A DNA stretch of 64,000 nt from Saccharophagus sp. K07 (GTDB lineage Bacteria; Pseudomonadota; Gammaproteobacteria; Pseudomonadales; Cellvibrionaceae), in NCBI RefSeq assembly GCF_014336955.1, contig NZ_QRAI01000001.1, positions 992,001 to 1,056,000 of the forward strand, in the 5' to 3' direction. Of the stretch, positions 19,905 through 28,428 are shown piece by piece. The first letter of the stretch is position 1. Each line of letters starts with the position of its first letter. Made by a program: the position numbers and the translations under genes. The notes below the pieces were generated by a model. It did not search any database. It worked only from the letters and a program-made list of their open reading frames with translations, and was not told the DNA's origin.

Positions 19905-21164
19905 GTGGCAAACGTTATGTCGCAGCAGGACCAGAATTCTTTATCAGACCAAGAGAACGTAATTGCGCTCGCTCAGGCTGCAGACTCTGTGTCTGTAGAG
20001 GAATCAAAAGGGCCTCTGATCGGAATTGTCGTCGGTGAAACATCCGGCGATATGTTGGGGGCAGGTTTAATCCGGGCGCTGCGTGTGCATTTCCCCAATG
20101 CGGTTTTTCAGGGAATCGGTGGGCCGAAAATGTTGGCGGAGGGATTTGATTCGCTCTTTCCGCAAGATCGTTTGGCGGTGATGGGGCTTGTCGAACCCTT
20201 GGCTCGGTTGCCGGAACTGCTGAACATCCGCCGCCGTTTGCGCAAGCATTTTCTTGCTAATAGACCAGCCGTTTTTATCGGTATCGACTCACCGGATTTC
20301 AATCTTGACCTGGAACTGTCGCTCAGACGCGAGGGAATAAAGACGGTCCATTATGTAAGCCCGTCGGTATGGGCGTGGCGTCAGGGGAGAATCAAAAAAA
20401 TCGCGCGCGCAGTGGATCATATGTTGGCACTGTTGCCGTTCGAAGCGGATTTTTATCGTGAGCACAAGGTGCCGGTAACCTATGTGGGGCATCCGCTCGC
20501 TGATCAAATTCCGCTAGAACCAGACCCAGCTGCGGCTGTGCAAACCTTGGGATTGGGTGAGCGAGCCGACAATAAAAAAATCATTGCATTAATGCCGGGC
20601 AGTAGGTCAGGAGAAGTCGCTCGCATGGGGCCGGTTTTCTGGCAGATGGCTGAGTATTGTTCTTCGAGACAGAAGAATCTGTTATTCCTGGTTCCCTCAG
20701 CAAATAAAGAGCGCCACGAGCAACTGAGTGAGCAGCTTAAGGCTCTGTCACCGCAGCTACCTATAGAGTTAATCGAGGGGCGATCTCATCAGATAATGGA
20801 AGCGGCTGATGTTGTTGTGATGGCCTCTGGCACGACTACATTGGAAGCTATGTTATTTAAACGTCCGATGGTTATTGCCTATAAATTGACGACGCTGACA
20901 TTTTGGCTGTTGTCGCGGCTGGTAAAGGTCAAATATATAGGCTTGCCCAATTTGTTGGCTGGCAAAGGTATTGTCCCGGAGTTTATCCAAGACAGGGCCA
21001 CGCCTGTCGCCATAGGTGATGCCGTATTAAATTATCTAAATAATCCGAGCACCACCAAAAAACTATTGAGTACGTTTACGGATTTGCATCTGGCTCTTAA
21101 AAAGAATGCAGACGAAACGGCAGCTTCAGCCATTGCTGATTTGATTAATCGGGGCGAGAAATGA
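19905..21164 (+). CDS. lpxB: Lipid A disaccharide synthase LpxB
   Basis: GT19 glycosyltransferase joining the two glucosamine units of lipid A; 419 aa from the GTG at 19905. Landmarks are [30 protein letters not shown] and [14 protein letters not shown]. Roughly 37 residues rich in Gln, Asp and Ser precede the conserved start, making it longer than the E. coli enzyme (382). An ATG at 19917 would remove only four of them. The rnhB start overlaps its stop (ATGA). Confidence 0.96.
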   Translation: MANVMSQQDQNSLSDQENVIALAQAADSVSVEESKGPLIGIVVGETSGDMLGAGLIRALRVHFPNAVFQGIGGPKMLAEGFDSLFPQDRLAVMGLVEPLARLPELLNIRRRLRKHFLANRPAVFIGIDSPDFNLDLELSLRREGIKTVHYVSPSVWAWRQGRIKKIARAVDHMLALLPFEADFYREHKVPVTYVGHPLADQIPLEPDPAAAVQTLGLGERADNKKIIALMPGSRSGEVARMGPVFWQMAEYCSSRQKNLLFLVPSANKERHEQLSEQLKALSPQLPIELIEGRSHQIMEAADVVVMASGTTTLEAMLFKRPMVIAYKLTTLTFWLLSRLVKVKYIGLPNLLAGKGIVPEFIQDRATPVAIGDAVLNYLNNPSTTKKLLSTFTDLHLALKKNADETAASAIADLINRGEK

Positions 21165-21745
21165 AAGTGCGTATTTTGGCCGGCGTTGACGAAGTAGGGC
21201 GTGGACCACTGGCAGGTGACGTGCTTGCAGCAGCGGTTGTATTGGATGAGCGCCGTCCTATTGCCGGACTGGCAGACTCCAAAAAATTGTCAGAGAAGAA
21301 AAGGGAAGCGCTGTACGAAGAAATTCGCGAAAAGGCGGTTAGCTATTGCATAGCTAGGGCAACCGTTGCAGAGATTGACCAGTTGAATATTCTTCACGCC
21401 AGTTTGCTGGCAATGAAACGCGCTGTCGAAGGATTGCATTTACAACCGGATCACGTCCTGGTGGATGGCAATAGGTTGCCTAAATGGCAATATTCGAGCG
21501 AGGCTGTCATTCAGGGCGACGCTTCTGTGGCTGCTATCAGCGCTGCGTCGATTTTGGCGAAGGTCACAAGGGACCGGGAAATGGTCGTGCTCGATGATCT
21601 CTATCCCGGTTACGGTTTTGCCGAACACAAAGGCTATCCTACCCGTGCGCATCTTTCTGCTCTTCAAGCACTTGGACCTAGTGCAATTCACCGCAAGGGT
21701 TATGCTCCGGTACGACAGCTAATGGTACAGGAATCTCTTTTCTAA
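21161..21745 (+). CDS. rnhB: Ribonuclease HII
   Basis: Cleaves RNA in RNA-DNA hybrids and single misincorporated ribonucleotides; 194 aa. The acidic site is intact ([13 protein letters not shown] with Asp10 and Glu11; VDGNRLP). It overlaps lpxB by four bases. In Pseudomonas and many relatives dnaE comes next; here the run ends. Confidence 0.97.
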   Translation: MKVRILAGVDEVGRGPLAGDVLAAAVVLDERRPIAGLADSKKLSEKKREALYEEIREKAVSYCIARATVAEIDQLNILHASLLAMKRAVEGLHLQPDHVLVDGNRLPKWQYSSEAVIQGDASVAAISAASILAKVTRDREMVVLDDLYPGYGFAEHKGYPTRAHLSALQALGPSAIHRKGYAPVRQLMVQESLF

Positions 21746-21771
21746 ATCGGCGCAACATTTGTCGCGCCGAT
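21746..21771. terminator. Hairpin after rnhB
   Basis: ATCGGCGC and GCGCCGAT form a perfect 8-bp stem with a 10-base loop starting on the base after the rnhB stop codon. No T run follows, so it may stabilise the 3' end rather than terminate. The remaining bases to 22058 are AT-rich; a weak TTGATG/TATAAC pair (21830/21855, 19-base spacer) is the only promoter-like signal I see there. Confidence 0.45.
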
Positions 21772-22058
21772 ACTCCTCATTATTTATTTCGACGACAAAT
21801 TTTTTGAATCGCGACATTATTTTCAAAATTTGATGTTGCGGTCATTTTTTGCGCTATAACTTTATGTAGCCCCGGTTGTCGAGAAATCTATTGGTATCAT
21901 GACCCGGGTAAAAAATAAAAATATTGGACTGCAGAGTGAATACAGCGAAGCCAGTGCAGTTACCCAAAGAAAATTCCAGGCCCGCCTGGTGGACCGCATG
22001 GTTCGGATTGTACCGGGAATGGTTGCAACAACTCCTGTTACCTACGGAAGAGTCTGTT

Positions 22059-22496
22059 ATGCGCCGTTATATACGTCATCCCTCCGATATCCCCATAGAT
22101 TTTCAAGTTGATGAAAGCGAGCCACGCGTGGTCCGGCGAATGCGCGACGTCAGTGCGGGCGGGTTATGTTTTACAGCCGATCGCCCGATGCAGAAAGGCG
22201 CGCGCATTCGCATAAATATACCTTTACTGCGTTGTGCCGAGGACAGTCCTCCCGATATGACTGAGTCCTTTAAGGCAGAGGGCATAGTGGCGTGGTGTCG
22301 CAAAGAAGGGGAGAACTACGCTATTGGAGTTCAATTTGCTGATCAATCGACGCAATTTGGGCTGCGTATGGTTGAGCAGGTGTGTCATATCGAGCATTAC
22401 AGATATGACGTTTTGCAGGAAGAGGGAAGAGTATTAAGCAGTGAGGAAGCGGCGCGTGAATGGGTCGAGCGTTACGCGGCGGAATTTCCGCGGTAG
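22059..22496 (+). CDS. PilZ-domain protein (probable c-di-GMP binder)
   Basis: Small cytoplasmic protein, 145 aa from the ATG at 22059, with both c-di-GMP motifs of PilZ: RxxxR at 2-6 (RRYIR) and DxSxxG at 30-35 (DVSAGG). IGVQF closes the barrel. The ATG has GGAAGAG six bases upstream. The frame stays open to a TTG at 21924, which would add 45 residues (including WWTAWFGLYREWLQQ) that resemble no domain I know; I cannot exclude that start. There is no enzymatic domain, so it is most likely a receptor acting on an unknown partner. Confidence 0.8.
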   Translation: MRRYIRHPSDIPIDFQVDESEPRVVRRMRDVSAGGLCFTADRPMQKGARIRINIPLLRCAEDSPPDMTESFKAEGIVAWCRKEGENYAIGVQFADQSTQFGLRMVEQVCHIEHYRYDVLQEEGRVLSSEEAAREWVERYAAEFPR

Positions 22497-22503
22497 TTGG
22501 TAG

Positions 22504-22526
22504 TGCGGTCACTGTCGGTGACCGCA
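22504..22526. terminator. Bidirectional hairpin between convergent genes
   Basis: TGCGGTCAC (22504-22512), loop TGTCG, GTGACCGCA (22518-22526): a perfect 9-bp stem between the PilZ gene and the minus-strand gene at 22542. No strong T run on either side. Confidence 0.6.
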
Positions 22527-22541
22527 TCAAGTAATTTATTT

Positions 22542-23075
22542 TCAGGCCGCAACTAAAAGCCGGTCGTAGCGCTGACTTAGCAAGTCGTAAAACTGCTCTC
22601 GCAACGTCAGGATCGCGGTTTTCAGATCGGCAATTTCCTGTTCGGTAATATCTTGTCGTCCCACATAAACCTGCTTGCGAAATAGAGCGATGCGGGCACC
22701 GTAGAGCCGCAAAGTTTTCTCCATGGCTTTTTCACCCAACATCAATAACTTCGCTTCTGCATCCGCGAGTTTGCGGAATTCTTCAACCAATTCTGTGTTG
22801 GCTTTTTCGAGTTCCTGTTTGCGCGCTGCAGGCCAGTTCTTGCCGAACTTGGTGGACTCTATAACCAGCGCGGAATAACGGGCGAAACAGTGATTGACGG
22901 TGCCGACCGATGCGGATATTTCTTCCAGCAGCTCAATCCGACGATTGGTGTAGGGGGCATTTTGGGGGTTGGCCTGTTTGCGGTGATACAGCCATGCAGT
23001 AGTCAGGGTTAATGCGCCGCCCAGGCCAACTTTTAAAGCAGTGTCAAAAATGGGCCAGATTTCTGTAAAGCTCAT
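22542..23075 (-). CDS. Hypothetical protein with one N-terminal membrane segment and long helices
   Basis: I do not recognise this 177-aa protein. It begins MSFTEIWPIFDTALKVGLGGALTLTTAWLYHRKQ, with a likely single transmembrane helix at about 12-31. The rest is charged, helix-prone sequence (about 45-170), rich in Glu, Lys, Leu and Ala, with coiled-coil character. There are no catalytic motifs. It stands alone between a PilZ gene (convergent) and yciH (same strand). A membrane-anchored scaffold is a guess only. Codon use looks like its neighbours. Confidence 0.7.
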   Translation of the reverse strand: MSFTEIWPIFDTALKVGLGGALTLTTAWLYHRKQANPQNAPYTNRRIELLEEISASVGTVNHCFARYSALVIESTKFGKNWPAARKQELEKANTELVEEFRKLADAEAKLLMLGEKAMEKTLRLYGARIALFRKQVYVGRQDITEQEIADLKTAILTLREQFYDLLSQRYDRLLVAA

Positions 23076-23165
23076 GGGGCTTTGACTCCTCTCCCGTCAA
23101 AAAAATGGCGATAAAAATGATTTGGAAGAGACAAAGCAAGAACCTAACCAGCCTGGCATTTCTCT

Positions 23166-23495
23166 TTATCCGCCGGCGATTTTTACTTTAAAACCTTTCT
23201 TTTCCAGAATCGGTTTTAGCTTTTCCCTTTGCTCGCCCTGAATTTCAATAACCCCATCTTTGACAGTCCCGCCCGTTCCACAGGCCTGTTTCAGTTCTTT
23301 GGCGAGGTTTTTTAAGCCTTCTTCATCCAGGGGAAGCCCCGTGATGAGGGTCACCCCTTTGCCGCCGCGCCCTTTGGATTCGCGCTGCAGGCGGACGACG
23401 GAATCGGCAGGGGGAATAGGTGCAGCATCTTTGGGTTTGGGCTGTTTAATGCGGCCAGTTTCAGTGGAGTACACCAAACGCGAGGAGTCCTTCAT
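23166..23495 (-). CDS. yciH: YciH-type translation factor (SUI1/eIF1 family)
   Basis: SUI1-domain protein, 109 aa, related to eIF1 and implicated in start-site fidelity and in repressing translation under stress in E. coli. The N-terminus MKDSSRLVYSTETGRI and the core KGVTLITGLPLDEEGLKNLAKELKQ followed by GTGGTVKDG are typical. I place the start at 23495, five bases after GGAGA; an ATG five codons earlier (23510) lacks a ribosome binding site. Confidence 0.92.
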   Translation of the reverse strand: MKDSSRLVYSTETGRIKQPKPKDAAPIPPADSVVRLQRESKGRGGKGVTLITGLPLDEEGLKNLAKELKQACGTGGTVKDGVIEIQGEQREKLKPILEKKGFKVKIAGG

Positions 23496-23820
23496 AAATT
23501 CTCCGGACATGGTTAGAAAATCGCACCGAGTATAACCTCAGCAAAGCGGCAGGGTTAGTCTCAGAGAAATGCAGAGGTGCCTTTTGAAAAATTTGACTAT
23601 AAGTTTTAGGAATTAAAAGTCACATTTCATGCTTTTTAAGTTGCGTATTGACAGGGTTGGCTATACTGAAAGTGTTTGTGTTTATTGTGGCGACAGTACA
23701 GAAGGATTCATTGACTGTCCGACCAATTCCCTGGTGTCAACGGCTGGGACAGCCGCTACCCTCATAATCGCCGTGCAGCAATCGCTATAACAATATCTGC
23801 CGCAGTAGGGTAACTCTGGT
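23496..23820. other. Intergenic region between yciH and the GGDEF-EAL gene
   Basis: This 325-base gap has no convincing ORF. It holds the divergent promoters, but I could not settle on a well-spaced -35/-10 pair; TTGACA near 23648 and TATACT near 23661 are too close to belong together. A small perfect hairpin, CGGCTG-GGA-CAGCCG (23741-23755), lies about 65 bases before the GTG start and would be in the 5' leader of the GGDEF-EAL gene. Confidence 0.4.
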
Positions 23821-25983
23821 GTGACGAACCCAAATGAAATGATTTCATCGGAATTTACCGGTGCCGCGTTCGGTGCGTATCAAACCAATCACGCGCTCAA
23901 CGTGCTTTTGAATTCCATGCGGGAAATCGTCCTGTATTTTGATCGTTGGGGCGTAATCCGGCATGCGAATGCCCGGGCGTATGAGTGGCGCAAAGACGGC
24001 CAGCTCATAGGTAAAACATTTGTCGAGATAGCCCCGTGCTGGGATGATCCAGCTGAGCGCCAGCGGGAGATCATGCAGGTGTATCGGACGCGTCGGCCGC
24101 AATTGGAATCGCGCGAGCGCGCTTTGGAAGAATGCGGTGACTGCTGGTTCCGGGTCGACAAAATTCCGACGACCGATGAGTGCGGTAAAGTCGATGGTGT
24201 CATGGTTGTCATCAGTGATATCACACAATCTGTGCGGCGCGAGCTGGCGATCAAAGAGAGCGAAGCTCGCTACCGCGCCTATATTGCCAACAGTCCAGAT
24301 GCGATCTGGCGCTACGATATCTGCCCCCCCATCAATACCCGTCTCCCCATAGAACAGCAGGTCGATTTAATTCTGAAGCGTGCGGTGCTCGCCGAGTGTA
24401 ATGAAAAGTTGGTGCGGTTGTACGGTGTAGGTTCGGCGTCCCATCTCATTGGCTTACCGATCTACCACAATGGCTCGCCAAATCTCAGCGCTGACATCAC
24501 CGATTTTGTGCAAAACCGCTATCGTCTTGAAGATCGCGAGTACGAACATTTGGATAGCTCAGGGCAAGTGATGTCGTTGCAAAGCAGCGCTATCGGAATC
24601 GTCGAAAATGGATTTCTTACCCGGGTATGGGGAACAACACGAAATATTACGGATAAATGCCGTTATCTCGCCAGAATGGAATACCTCGCCAATCATGATG
24701 TGCTGACGGGGTTGCCCAATAGAAGTGTGCTATATCGCACCATGAATAAGGCACTCAAGGAGCGCGGCGATGAACAAAAAATGGCGCTGTTGTTGATCGA
24801 TTTGGATAGATTCAAGGAAATCAATGATACGCTCGGGCATCTGGCTGGCGACAAAGTTCTCAAACAATTGGGGCAGCGCCTGCAGTCAATGCTGAATGAA
24901 ACAAAAGGTTTGGTGGTGCGATTGGGCGGCGATGAGTTCGCGATTTTTTTACCCAATTTACGCAATGCACAGCAAGCTGCCATATTGGCCCACAAAATCC
25001 TCGACAGTATTTCGTTGGTATTTGAAGTTGAGGGTTTGCGCACGGAGATTTGTGCAAGTATTGGGGTTGCGATTTGTCCTGATCAGGCGCAGGACGTCAG
25101 TGCTATGATGAGGTTTGCTGACGTAGCCATGTACAGGGCCAAAACCTGTTTGCAGGGAGTAGCCGTCTACGATTCCGCGTTCGATCCTCACTCTCCCAAG
25201 CGTCTTGAATTAATGGGAGCTTTAGGGCGCTCTATTCGCGAGAATCAATTAATTTTGCATTTTCAGCCAAAAATCCAGCTGAGTTCAAACAAGGTTTATG
25301 GTTTTGAAGCCTTGCTGCGCTGGAATCATCCGGAACTCGGATTTATTCCGCCGAATGATTTTATTCCGATTGCCGAGCACTCCAACCTTATTTATCCCAT
25401 GACGCTCTGGGTATTGGAAAATGGCATTCGCCATTGCAAGCAATGGTTGCAACAAGGATTTCATATCAGCATGGCGATGAATTTATCTGCGCGCAATTTG
25501 CTGGATGATCGAATTGCCTTGGATTTAAAGCGCCTGTTGCGCGAATATGAAGTTCCAGGACATTTGGTGGAGTTGGAAATTACTGAAAGCACCATTATGT
25601 CCGATCCAAGTCGCGCGGAAGCGGCGCTCGCGCGGATTCATCGTTTGGGTGTTAAATTGTCGGTGGATGATTTTGGTACGGGATATTCATCGCTCGCTTA
25701 TCTCAAGCGATTGCCTGTACAAACATTGAAGATTGACTCGTCCTTTGTGCGCTCCATGTTAAATGATGAGCAGGACGAGATTATTGTTAACTCAACAATT
25801 AATCTCGCTCACAACCTCGGATTGCGGGTGGTGGCGGAGGGTGTAGAGAGTTCGGCGATTTACCAAAAGCTCGTGGATCTCGGTTGTGATGAAGCCCAGG
25901 GTTTCTATATGGGACGACCATTGCCAGCGCCGGAGGCAGAGCGCTGGTTGAAGGAATCGATTTGGGGATTGTGCGAGACTTAA
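23821..25983 (+). CDS. PAS-PAS-GGDEF-EAL c-di-GMP signalling protein
   Basis: Predicted bifunctional diguanylate cyclase/phosphodiesterase, 720 aa, without membrane segments. PAS 1 spans about residues 25-140 and PAS 2 about 145-285, the latter with an extra stretch around 165-195. The GGDEF domain has an intact GGDEF at 369-373, but no RxxD inhibitory site five residues before it. The EAL domain has EAL at 496-498, plus DDFGTGYSSL and EGVES, so both active sites look competent. The start is GTG, with no strong ribosome binding site. Signal unknown. It may serve the PilZ proteins and FleQ seen elsewhere in the window. Confidence 0.93.
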   Translation: MTNPNEMISSEFTGAAFGAYQTNHALNVLLNSMREIVLYFDRWGVIRHANARAYEWRKDGQLIGKTFVEIAPCWDDPAERQREIMQVYRTRRPQLESRERALEECGDCWFRVDKIPTTDECGKVDGVMVVISDITQSVRRELAIKESEARYRAYIANSPDAIWRYDICPPINTRLPIEQQVDLILKRAVLAECNEKLVRLYGVGSASHLIGLPIYHNGSPNLSADITDFVQNRYRLEDREYEHLDSSGQVMSLQSSAIGIVENGFLTRVWGTTRNITDKCRYLARMEYLANHDVLTGLPNRSVLYRTMNKALKERGDEQKMALLLIDLDRFKEINDTLGHLAGDKVLKQLGQRLQSMLNETKGLVVRLGGDEFAIFLPNLRNAQQAAILAHKILDSISLVFEVEGLRTEICASIGVAICPDQAQDVSAMMRFADVAMYRAKTCLQGVAVYDSAFDPHSPKRLELMGALGRSIRENQLILHFQPKIQLSSNKVYGFEALLRWNHPELGFIPPNDFIPIAEHSNLIYPMTLWVLENGIRHCKQWLQQGFHISMAMNLSARNLLDDRIALDLKRLLREYEVPGHLVELEITESTIMSDPSRAEAALARIHRLGVKLSVDDFGTGYSSLAYLKRLPVQTLKIDSSFVRSMLNDEQDEIIVNSTINLAHNLGLRVVAEGVESSAIYQKLVDLGCDEAQGFYMGRPLPAPEAERWLKESIWGLCET

Positions 25984-26008
25984 GCCCGCTTTTCCTTTGC
26001 AAATTTAT

Positions 26009-27475
26009 TTATCTAAATTGGCTGTTTTCTTTAAGTTTTCTTACGTCTAATAGACGTTGTTCTATTCTTGCGCGGGCTTGAAAATCTTTTTCATCGGTTA
26101 AGCGCAGTGCATTGCGCAATTGAATTTCCGCTTTGTCGTAAATACCTTTCAGCAAAAAATATTCTGCGCGGGCTTTGTGTACGTCGAGAATGTGTCCGGC
26201 CAAGCCGTGCACCTCGGCCAGCAAATACCAGACATAGGAATTGCTGGGATGTCTTTTAACGTGTTCCATTAAAAGTGCTTCGCATTGGATATAGCGCCCC
26301 GATTCCATCAGTATTTCGGCCAAGCGCACGTTTAATGGATGATTGGCTGGTTGTTGGGCGAGTGCAGAGCGCAGTACGTCAATCGCTTGCTCCCAATTTT
26401 CCTCTTTGGCCGCAATGTCAGCTTCCGCCACTGCTAGGATTGCGCGATTATTGGTCATGGTTTTAAGGCGCTCCAAGGCTGAGCGGGCACCTTTGATATC
26501 GCCGTTGCGAATCCGCGCCAGCACCAGGCCGTAGTGCGCGGTCAGTGGTGACATGGTTTGATAGCGGTCCACTTCCTCTTCAAATCGTTTTGCTGCGCGT
26601 GCGGAGCTGGTTTCGAAATGCAACATAACGCGCGCGCGGAGCATCTGGTATTCCTCGTCGGGCTCCACATGTTTCTTCGGATATCGTTGTGCCCGGCTTG
26701 CAGAGTCCGAAATCCGCGCTTCGGTCAACGGGTGGGTTAGAAAAAATTCAGGTACCCGAGTTTGATAGCGGGTGGATTTGATCATCTGCTCAAACATATT
26801 GGTCATGGCATGAGGATCAAATCCCGCGGCAGTGAGAGTCTGCATGCCAATGCGGTCGGCTTCGATCTCCATTTCCCGGCTGAACCTCAGCGAAGACTCA
26901 ACAGTGGCGGCCTGGATCGCGGGAATCGCAGCAATTCCGACATCGCTATTACCCGCTGCCAGCACCACAAGGCTGGCCAGGAGGGCGGCCAATCCTACGG
27001 TTGAGGTGGTTTTTTGTTGCTGTACTCGCCGGGCATAGTGGCGTTGGCTCAAGTGTGCAAGCTCGTGCGCAATGATGGAGGCGAGTTGATGCTCGTTTTG
27101 TGCTGTGAGAAAGGTTCCGGTATTGACCCCTACGATCCCGCCGGGAGCGGCAAAAGCGTTTAGCTGAGGGCTGTCGAGTACGATCAGTTCCAGGCGCTTA
27201 TCCTGCAGGTCGCTGTAGTTCGCTACTCGCTGGATGAGCGATGCAAGATAGGATTCGATGAACGGGTCCAGGGATGTTGGCAAAGCGGCGCGGTAGAGTC
27301 TGATCAGCTCTTGGCCAAGTGCATACTCTTCGGAGACGGAGATCAATCCTGCGCTGCTTTCACCCAGCGAGGGCAATTGCAGTTCGGCCTTATCAACGAC
27401 TGCCCAGGCCTGCGCGAACAAAGCGTGCAGGATGAAAAGAAATATCACGTAGAATGAAGCGCGACGCCGAACCAT
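26009..27475 (-). CDS. bepA: BepA/YfgC-like periplasmic metalloprotease with TPR repeats
   Basis: M48 family zinc peptidase, 488 aa. It has a signal peptide (ending near FAQAWA) and HExxH at residues 137-141 (IIAHELAHLSQRH), with the third ligand in REMEIEADRIG. A C-terminal half of TPR-like helices covers about 290-480. In E. coli BepA edits stalled LptD and other outer-membrane proteins at the BAM complex. The ATG at 27475 follows AAAGG with a six-base gap; a TTG two codons earlier is less likely. It is divergent from tusA. Confidence 0.9.
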   Translation of the reverse strand: MVRRRASFYVIFLFILHALFAQAWAVVDKAELQLPSLGESSAGLISVSEEYALGQELIRLYRAALPTSLDPFIESYLASLIQRVANYSDLQDKRLELIVLDSPQLNAFAAPGGIVGVNTGTFLTAQNEHQLASIIAHELAHLSQRHYARRVQQQKTTSTVGLAALLASLVVLAAGNSDVGIAAIPAIQAATVESSLRFSREMEIEADRIGMQTLTAAGFDPHAMTNMFEQMIKSTRYQTRVPEFFLTHPLTEARISDSASRAQRYPKKHVEPDEEYQMLRARVMLHFETSSARAAKRFEEEVDRYQTMSPLTAHYGLVLARIRNGDIKGARSALERLKTMTNNRAILAVAEADIAAKEENWEQAIDVLRSALAQQPANHPLNVRLAEILMESGRYIQCEALLMEHVKRHPSNSYVWYLLAEVHGLAGHILDVHKARAEYFLLKGIYDKAEIQLRNALRLTDEKDFQARARIEQRLLDVRKLKENSQFR

Positions 27476-27701
27476 AACCAACCTTTGTTAAATGCGAGCG
27501 AGGGATAGGCTTGGTTCCGGGTTCAAACGAACCGGGAATTCCCCGTACGCGGCGAACTAATGTAGCCAGCTGTCGCCTGCTTGACCAGATCGCATGAAAA
27601 AAACTGATATTGATCGTTATGCGATAACAAATAAAGCCTACAAGATCGCAATGAATTAAGTTGCGCTGCTTGAGACCATTCCGTAACGGAGAGATTCCAT
27701 A

Positions 27702-27962
27702 GTGTCCAACCCGATTGATCTGCCTGCCGGCTCCCCACCTATCGAGATAGATCTGAATGCCTGCGGGCTTCGCTGCCCATTGCCCTTGCTGAAAGCCAAA
27801 CAAGCGCTCAACCAAGTGGCTTCCGGGAGCTATATCCGGGTTCTGGCGACCGATTCCGGCTCGGTCCGGGATTTTCACGCTTTTGCGGAGCTCAGTGGCA
27901 ACCAGCTGTACTCATTCCGTGATATCGACGGAATCTATGAATATATATTGTTGAAAAAGTAG
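27702..27962 (+). CDS. tusA: TusA-family sulfurtransferase
   Basis: Small sulfur-carrier protein, 86 aa, with the signature DLNACGLRCPLPLLKAK; Cys25 of the CPxP motif would carry the persulfide. In E. coli TusA feeds tRNA 2-thiouridine synthesis; paralogues serve other sulfur transfers, so the exact route is inferred. The start is GTG, preceded by GGAGAG. Gene pairing with a divergent bepA-like protease is also seen in Pseudomonas relatives. Confidence 0.88.
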   Translation: MSNPIDLPAGSPPIEIDLNACGLRCPLPLLKAKQALNQVASGSYIRVLATDSGSVRDFHAFAELSGNQLYSFRDIDGIYEYILLKK

Positions 27963-28428
27963 GTGCGGTTGCGATTACACTGGGAGCGTTGCAGGCGGTG
28001 CAGCATCTTCGAGTGATTATCTGCCAGCTGTTTCGTGGGAAAGAGGGGCTGCCCTGAAGGCGCCGGGACTGCTGCAATGCAGCGAAAACAGCCGGTAGAT
28101 AATTGGGGTTGACCTGTGTAGAATCGGTCACCCGTAGCTGGCCGGCGGCCTTGTGCCTATGGTTGTTACAGAATATTTTGCCAACCCTGTACGTGTAAAA
28201 ACGAATATCAAGGCGAAACCTTTCTTTCCGCCAATCACCTGTGTTGCTCTGAACACATTACTTTCGTAATGAGGGAATTGTTTGTTTATCAGGACGACGT
28301 TTTGGTTCTGAGGTGCAGTTATTGTGTGTGGATTCAGGTCAGCGCCAACTACAAAGGCCTCGACATAGATTGAGGTAAACGTTTGTTGAATGAAGCGCGA
28401 TCCCCGCGCGACGGATGAGGAGACTTGA
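27963..28428 (+). other. Long tusA-aceE intergenic region / aceE leader
   Basis: This 466-base region has no credible ORF. It contains a large inverted repeat (listed separately), and a -10-like TAGAAT (28119-28124) lying inside a small inverted repeat TGACC...GGTCA (28110-28130). A short stem CATTAC-TTTC-GTAATG (28256-28271) follows, then the aceE ribosome binding site AGGAG. I do not see the consensus PdhR operator. The length suggests more regulation than a plain promoter. Confidence 0.5.
28016..28103. repeat. 88-base inverted repeat between tusA and aceE
   Basis: The left arm (28016-28035, ATTATCTGCC then AGCTGTTTCG) and right arm (28083-28103) are near-perfect inverted copies, with two mismatches and one extra base. 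The 47-base centre has its own short pairings. It could fold as a long hairpin in RNA from either strand. It may be the tusA 3' end, a small RNA or a miniature element; there is no T run and no flanking duplication that I can see. Confidence 0.7.
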
